This document shows positions 57,710-64,000 of a stretch of 64,000 nt of DNA, in pieces. The notes beneath the pieces were generated by a model. It saw nothing but the letters and a program-made list of their open reading frames with translations, made no database searches and was not told where the DNA came from. The first letter of the stretch is position 1, and the number at the start of each line of letters is the position of its first letter. Location of the stretch: NCBI GenBank assembly GCA_030844895.1, contig CM061232.1, forward strand, positions 84,772,555 to 84,836,554. Direction: 5' to 3'. The position numbers and the translations under genes are program-made. Origin of the DNA: Ambrosia x helenae (lineage: Eukaryota > Streptophyta > Magnoliopsida > Asterales > Asteraceae).

Positions 57710-57848
57710 CTCCTTCGACCAAATAAAATTACGTTCGACCCATAAAAAGGGTCGAACCAGGCTATCTGTTTTAAAAATACTACATTCGACCACTTACCTC
57801 CACGTTCGCCCACATGTAGGGGTCGAACCTGGACATACTATAAATACC
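57710..57848 (+). promoter_or_regulatory. LTR promoter: GGTCGAAC cluster upstream of TATA
   Basis: Five to six TTCGACC/GGTCGAAC sites in both orientations (57715-57829), then CTATAAATACC (57838-57848) and a C/T-rich leader. Its position in the LTR corresponds to the GGCGATTAG cluster at 19.29-19.56 kb. Confidence 0.6.
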
Positions 57849-58607
57849 ATCCTTAGTCATTTTTTCATCATTTCACAAACCCTAAACACCTCTAAACACT
57901 CTCTTTCGACTCTTATCATTGGGGAAGGAGTTTTTGAGCTTGTTTTTCATAATCCAACTCTCTAAATCATTACAAGTGAAGATCTAAGGTGTGTTCTTCA
58001 TTCTAAATCCTTTTTATGCAATTTTGATTCGTTTTTATAAAACCCCAAAGTTCTAGATCTGATATAAGATGACTTTTATGAATAATAACCTATCTAAAGC
58101 CTTTCCAAACAAAACCTTATCATAAAACATGAGTTTTCTTATGTATAAACATATGTTAATGATCTTTCATGGTTATGTTTTTTGATTATTTGATGTTGTA
58201 TGATATATGGATGATGTAGGGATGTTCTAGGTTGGTTATAACTGATAAGTTTTGATTATCTAGATTACAAAGTATGGCATGTTGATGTTAGGACTAATTT
58301 GGTTTTGATGAATTTGGGGATTGATGCATGATGTTGTTAGGGATAATATGATTAGGGGTTTTGATCTACATGATAATCTAAGTATGATGATGTGTTTGTT
58401 AAGTGAATTCACAAAGTTTCCAAATTGGGTAAGAGTTCCATGCATGATGTGACATCTTTATAATTTTGCCATTTTAGGTAAACATTAAAACAGACTGATT
58501 TGGGGGTAAGAATGGTAGGGTTATGTGGGGATATGTTATTCATACTTGACTGCTGTGTTTCATGATGTTTTCGGATGTTTTGATGCATTTTTGGAAGAAT
58601 CATACTG

Positions 58608-58780
58608 ACAGGGTCGAACCTGTAGTTCCTTCGACCGGTGGAATGGACGAAGGTGGATCTCCAGGGTCGAACCTGGACTCTGATGGTCGAACATGTGCTG
58701 TTTGGTCGAATGTGGCTCGAAATGGGTCGAAAGTGGGAAAAAGGGGGGCGAATGTGGAAGGGAAAACCACATTCGACCCT
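58608..58780 (+). repeat. Leader cluster of GGTCGAA motifs
   Basis: At least eight GGTCGAA/TTCGACC sites in both orientations, about 770-940 bp downstream of the TATA box. This matches the spacing of the GGCGATTAG leader cluster in the other family B LTR. Confidence 0.8.
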
Positions 58781-59562
58781 ATGTTATCCAAAATGAGATT
58801 TTTGATACAAACTACGTGTTTTATGCTTGAACCTTGTGTGTAATCTATGTGTACTTGATTAGCTTGTGTAATGGGTCACCAACGGGATGTCGGGTCAGTC
58901 TAGTGTGTCAGTTAAACTGTCAAACACGTTTTAAAACTTACTTAGTCATGATCTGGACAATCGGGGACTAGTTAGCCTTGGGGTTATTAGTCACAACTCT
59001 TATACAAACTTTATTGATAGATCGCCGGTATTTGGTATCATCAAGACTTGTCTTAATTCTTGTTTTGGGAACGCAAACTAAGGTGAGTGTCACAGCCCCA
59101 TTCTTTACTGTTTTCGGAACATTATGGGGGAGAGACATGTGGTAAAACTTTCTAACTTTTAAACCAACATATTACATGATACCTCATGGATACTTAGTGA
59201 CTTTTACTTTCATCATTAAAGTCCTCTCATGTCTTAGTGAACCATCAATATGTGGGTACATAGCGGGGAAGGTGTGAGTAGATTTATTGGGCTTGACTAG
59301 CCCCACTCGGGCCGACTGGAGGTCGGTGGCGGGTGCATATTTGTCCTATATCTTACGGCACCGGGTGATGAACCGGTGACGGGTTTGAGGTGTAACATTT
59401 CGCATTAAATATTTGTACGTTACGATTATTTGAATAAAATGCCAAGTTTCATTATTATTTCGTCTTTTAAAAATTATTTGTGACGCATTTGGACCCCTAA
59501 TAATATATTATATATATATAGTATACATATATATTAGAAATAATTATATAAAAATTATAGGC

Positions 59563-59635
59563 TGGGGCCGGGATTCGAACCCGAGCCCTCAGCCGGGTCA
59601 CCAAACGCAGACAACACAACCAACTGGGCTACACA
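59563..59635 (-). other. tRNA-like sequence (SINE head or tRNA relic)
   Basis: The minus strand has a perfect A box TAGCCCAGTTGG (59631-59620) and B box GGTTCGAATCC (59581-59571), 38 nt apart. The sequence does not form a 7-bp acceptor stem, so it is not a functional tRNA gene. Confidence 0.6.
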
Positions 59636-60079
59636 CACTTGGTTTAAACTAGAACCGTTTTAATTATATATTGATTTGGCATATCAACAGTTGACTTGGA
59701 AAGTCAACTGTGATGATCGAATTTCCATAAGTAGTTTTTATTTCTTTTCTTTCTAAGATTATAAATCTGATTTTCATTACATTATATAATTAATTTAATC
59801 AAAGATTAATCGTTCTCAGGGTCCAGACCAACTGGTCTGGGCTTGTGATTTAAAACACCCGACCCGGGTTTGACGCGGGTTCGACTCTTGGCATCAACAA
59901 AACATTTTTTTATTTAAACTTATATATATATATATATATATATATATTCTCTTATGTTTTTAAAATTCGTTTTAAAATACTAAAACTATTTTATAAATTC
60001 TACAAAAAATATTTTATGTTATTCTAGTAGAAAAGTTTAACATACAATTTTTAGTTTTCCAAAATTTATTTATTTAATA

Positions 60080-61703
60080 GAGAAAGTATACGGTACAAAG
60101 TACCTTAAAATACAAAGTGTAAGAAGTAACCACACTACGCCACGTGTAGTTGACGGTTACAAACCAAAAATCTCGTTAGTAAACATCCAAGGGTATTATA
60201 GGCATTTACATCTCCTTCAATCACGTTATAGTTTTTCACAGATATGTAAATCCCTGTTTTTCGTAAATCAAATTTCAAAATATTCGTAACTGATTACAAT
60301 TTTTTCTCCACGATTATATTGATACAATCGTTGTGCGATCCTTTTTATTGAAAATTTAAAATTCCATTGAAGAGTTAATCGATATGATTTGCAACTTACT
60401 CTGTTTTTTTTTCTTTTCACCAATTTTTCTAACTGAATCCCGTTTATTGTAATCATTATATGTTTTTATTAACGCAGGCTTAAACATATAGCCAGATATT
60501 TCAATTGATCTTGATCCAGTTGCACAGGATGATAATAGTGTAGTTCAAGATACTGATAACTTTAATGCTCTGTTTTTTAACAGTTAAAATAAACGTGCAT
60601 TTAGTTTATATATGAATACGTTTATGTATTTTAATGCATGCGTTTTATGTTTTAATGCATGCGTTTTATGTTTTAATGCACTGGTGATCAATTTCAATAA
60701 CATGCTTTTTATGTATTTTAATGCATGCGTTTTATGTTTAGTGCATGCGTTTTATGTTTTAATGCATGCGTTTTATGTTTTAATGCACTGGTGATCATTT
60801 TCAATAACATGCTTTTTATGTATTTTAATGCATGCGTTTTATGTTTTAATGCATGCGTTTTATGTTTTAATGCACTGGTGATCATTTTCAATAACATGCT
60901 TTTTATGTATTTTAATGCATGCGTTTTATGTTTAATGCATGCGTTTTATGTTTTTAATGCATGCATTTATGTATCAAGGTAAAACGTTTTTTTCTCTGTC
61001 AACGCCTGATTCACTGGTGATTATTTTCAATAACATGAGTTTATGTATTTTAATGCATGCGTTTTATGTTTTAATGCATGCGTTTTATGTTTTTAATGCA
61101 TGCGTTTATGTTTTTACAATGGCAGTTGAACACTATCAATTTTATAACATGCGTTTTAGTGTATTATAAGTGCGTTTTATCAACATTGCATTTGATTATA
61201 ATACTCACAGATATAAAGGTGCGTTTTGGTATATTATACATGCGTTTAACAACATCACAATCTGAAATCATTACAATCAAAGACATACACACTTCTCCTT
61301 TCATAAACACGCATCTAAATTTTGTTTTTATCACATTCATAACTGTATTCTGTATAATCGAAGACTTGTCATTATTCTTTCTGCTTCTTCGTTCTTTTGA
61401 ATAGATGCTCTGTTTTTTTTTTTTACAGTGTATCTTCTTTATGGAGAAGAGGTTTATGATTTTCCACGATTATAGCAAATCATAAAAACAATCAATTAAC
61501 GACATAATTTGGGCGGTTTAATTATAAAAAAAAATCAAATTCGTTTATGTGTAATTTGTCATAATTGCCCTTAATCGTTAACCGCCTTCTTAAAACACGT
61601 TGGATAATTACGATCGTGCCATCTTGTTTCTAAACTTAATCAATGGCTGTAATTGCTTCTTACACTTTGTATTTTAAGAACGCTTTGTACGTTAGCTTCT
61701 CTC
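60080..61703. mobile_element. Mutator-type MITE, 1.6 kb
   Basis: Inverted termini of about 60 bp, beginning GAGAAAGTATACGGTAC and, on the opposite strand, GAGAGAAGCTAACGTAC. Both contain AAAATACAAAGTGTAAGAAG. A 10-bp TSD TTATTTAATA flanks it (60070-60079, 61704-61713). TIR length and TSD fit Mutator. No transposase; the centre is a minisatellite. Confidence 0.8.
60610..61110 (+). repeat. ATGCATGCG minisatellite with higher-order units
   Basis: Many copies of AATGCATGCGTTTTATGTTT (20 bp), interspersed with a longer unit containing 'CACTGGTGATCATTTTC' (about 60680, 60787, 60872, 61011). Frames reading 'FNACVLCFNA' come from the repeat and are not considered genes. Confidence 0.9.
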
Positions 61704-63562
61704 TTATTTAATATATATAATAAATAATTCAAGTTTATTCTATTTTATTTATAAAATTCTATAAAAATATCAAAACAAATATATAAATATCCACAAAAAT
61801 TATTCTGAGTCTTTATAACATTAAACTTTTCTGAAATAATTTTTATTTCTGAAAAATCATTTATTTAATATTTTTAATCAATTTTTGTTAGTTTTAATCA
61901 TAAATAAATCATAATAAATTCATTTTTTCAATATTTTTGCACCAAAATTTTATATAAATTATTTCTATTTATTTGGAACAGAAATACAATTTTTAATTTA
62001 ATAATTCTTTAATTTTTTTATTTTTAAATATTAAAGTTATATTTTGACAATTTGAAATAAATAGATTTAATATTATATTTTTAAGGAAATAATTTTATAA
62101 AAATTATTTTCATACTTAAAACTTTATATTGTGACCATCTGTAATTTAAAATTTACAAAAAGACTTTTGTTTATTTATTTATCAAATTTCTCTTATTTAC
62201 TAAACATTTTATTTATTAATCAAACGAACACTTATCCCCAATTCGAAACCCTAGAAAATATTTGTTGACTAGAAAGACTTAGACATATTTATTACCTTAA
62301 TTATAGGGTAATACTTGGCATCGTTGGGCAACACATATTCTATTTTCACGAGACATAACATTTTGCTAAGGTGAGTTTTACATAGCCCCTTTTATATTTT
62401 CACTATTTTGGGGTGAAACATGTTACAACATTCTATCTACAATTCAATCATAAAGTGTCTATGTGTTTTTCTATGTTGCATTATGTCTTAAACATGACTA
62501 GGGTAAGCACAATATTCTAGCATAATCATTAACATTGATCAGCCGACGGTATACAATGATAGATCTATTGGACTGACAATCCCACCCGGATACGTGCCTC
62601 CTACATAGGTAGCGTGGGTGATTGTTATCGCATAACATAATCGAGTGAACCATGAGCGTATGGGATGGACCACAATATTCTAGTCACAAGGGTTGATTAT
62701 GCACTCGATTTACTTCTAGTATGTTTTCACATATGGACTAGACTTGCCATGACACTTGAATTGTACAAGCTTTATTCGATTATCAAAACCTATGTAATTC
62801 TCACCAACTTTTGTTGACCCAAAAATATTTTCAAAATTAACATGTTTCAGGTAACAACACAGCTGAGGCTTAGAGTATGCATGAGGAATATTATGAAGTT
62901 TATTTTGAAGTTATTTGAAGTTATTGCTTTATTTGATATCATGTATTTGGGATTTCTAGACATCATTTCATTATGGATATTTATGTTATGAATAGATTAT
63001 TTAAAATTTCAATTTATACCATGTGCTACTGAAACAATCATCAATACGTGACATCCCGATGTTTCCGCCATGGGTTGGGGTGTTACATGAGGCATTCTTA
63101 TCTTGTCAGCAGTGGTTCACGACACTATAGTATCATGTAACGATGTCTAGCTAGCATCAGGTATAGATGTAAGGACTGTTGGGTTTGGTTTACTTGTGAC
63201 AAACTTTTACGAACTATATCTCTATGACTCACCGACACTTTATGTGTTGTCTAACTTCGCATGTTTTCTCAGGTTGCTAAGGGAGCAAGGAGTCTTAGGC
63301 GCACTGGAGTCGCACTGCGTCTAGTCTGGCATACATAAGCAAACCGGGTTGTGTTTGCATTCATATTTTGACATTGGTTCTGTAATCATTAAATTTTGCT
63401 TCCGCTGTCGTTTTCTACTTTACTTATAAACTGCGTGGTTGGTATTTCTACGTAACTTTTAATGCATATAGATGTCGTTTATTGTGACCGTTGTCTTGGA
63501 TTCTGGTATGTCACGCGCCTCGCGGTAAAAACCCGCAAGTGGAATTTGAGGGTGTGACAGAT

Positions 63563-63574
63563 TGGTATCAGAGC
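63563..63574 (+). other. tRNA-iMet primer-binding site of the family B element
   Basis: TGGTATCAGAGC three bases after the LTR end (63559). Identical to the primer site of the family A element at 10808-10819. Confidence 0.93.
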
Positions 63575-64000
63575 CAATGGTTATAGTGAACTAGGACTGC
63601 ATGTAGAGTCTAGTCTATAGCCGAGTCACACACTAGACGGTCACATGTTACGAGTCGTTTTAGTGGGAAACCTACTAACTTTGTCGGGGTGTCTACATCA
63701 TCATACTTGTGTGTTACATCATCTATTCTTGCCTAGGCTTGGCCTATTCTTCATTTATCTTCTTCTTCGGGATTTGAAGACGAAGGGATGTACATGTTGA
63801 TTCCTAGCACGGTTGTGTTGCGCATTGGAGCGACTTTGAAGTATCTTCGAGACCTGTCCCGTATTCGGACTTCCTACTTTCTACTCCGATGGACACACTT
63901 ACTCACACACTATCTTGCACTTGTACTTAGATTAGTACACTTTGGAATGATTATTCATTCGGAACTCTTTTACCCATGGCATTCTGATCGGATGATTCGT
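63575..64000 (+). other. Untranslated start of the family B retroelement interior
   Basis: Follows the primer site; no ORF of note before the window ends. Gag would be expected further to the right. Confidence 0.5.

Larger units (their letters stand above)
59391..63087 (+). mobile_element. Solo LTR related to family A, nested in the family B LTR
   Basis: Ends TGTAACA...TGTTACA with the perfect 5-bp TSD TGAGG (59386-59390, 63088-63092). Its last 740 bp match the family A LTR (compare 62350-63087 with 8790-8083 reversed); the first part is a diverged subfamily. No primer site follows. Confidence 0.88.
57325..63559 (+). repeat. 5' LTR of the family B element
   Basis: Start TGTGACACCCGGCATATTTG and end GAGGGTGTGACA. 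The real LTR is 57325-59390 plus 63093-63559, about 2.5 kb, similar to the 2.9-kb solo LTR at 17103-20022. Small frames within it show no domains. Confidence 0.88.
57325..64000 (+). mobile_element. LTR retrotransposon (family B), 5' part
   Basis: The 5' LTR spans 57325-63559 and is inflated by a nested solo LTR. It is followed by a tRNA-iMet primer site and an untranslated start of the interior, and it leaves the window at 64000. No coding domain is reached. Superfamily cannot be decided from what is visible. Confidence 0.85.

Noticed and set aside
59855..59895. A second tRNA-like B box (GGTTCGACTCT) on the plus strand
   Set aside because: Imperfect B box and no convincing A box upstream, so not listed as a SINE or tRNA.
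60612..61169. Cys/Phe/Asn-rich repeated peptides such as 'FNACVLCFNA'
   Set aside because: Produced by the ATGCATGCG minisatellite; no gene structure.

Overview
This window looks like a repeat-packed intergenic block of a eudicot nuclear genome. I found no intact host gene and no rRNA, CRISPR or bacterial-type gene. An Asteraceae origin is likely, because the degenerate gag-like ORF at 21.6-24.8 kb and the LTR families with 'TGTCACACCC...CGCGAGGCGC' ends resemble repeats I associate with that family. This is recognition from memory, not a search. Almost all coding sequence belongs to transposable elements (TEs), and most of it is broken by stops or frameshifts.

Layout, left to right. 0.4-3.4 kb: two nested Helitrons with a hairpin and CTAG|T 3' end, then an 868-bp tandem duplication carrying a tRNA-derived SINE. 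3.7-7.9 kb: a Harbinger-like element, a GGT-rich repeat and an LTR-like promoter. 8083-12133: a complete, young, non-autonomous LTR retrotransposon with 5-bp target-site duplications (TSDs). 15.07-20.13 kb: a deleted Ty1/copia element whose 3' LTR is split by a 2.9-kb solo LTR. 21.6-27.0 kb: remains of a minus-strand retroelement whose TATA region is split by a hAT-like element. 27.59-28.41 kb: a related short hAT element. 28558-38655: a 10.1-kb Mutator-like element (MULE) with a perfect 9-bp TSD. It carries a MURA-type transposase, a divergent GRF zinc-finger gene and two diverged plant-mobile-domain (PMD) genes, one inside each end. 40.5-41.65 kb: a broken TE-associated gene. 43.28-48.8 kb: a nearly full-length but frameshifted L1-type LINE. 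51.07-52.8 kb: LTR and Helitron fragments. 54.36-57.32 kb: a hAT element with a decayed transposase, cut by an LTR retrotransposon that starts at 57325 and runs off the window. That LTR holds a solo LTR (59391-63087), which in turn holds a Mutator-type MITE with a minisatellite (60080-61703).

Two patterns are the most interesting. First, in the MULE a near-perfect palindrome (arms CTTCCGCAATCT / AGATTGCGGAAG) lies just upstream of all four genes, which suggests a shared control site. Second, at least five LTR-type promoters carry a cluster of one short motif in both orientations directly upstream of the TATA box. Three of these have a second cluster of the same motif in the leader. The motif differs from promoter to promoter (GGCGATTAG, GGTCGAA, CATACGYGTATG, GGGCGTGCTC, GACTAGC), even between two homologous LTRs at matching positions.
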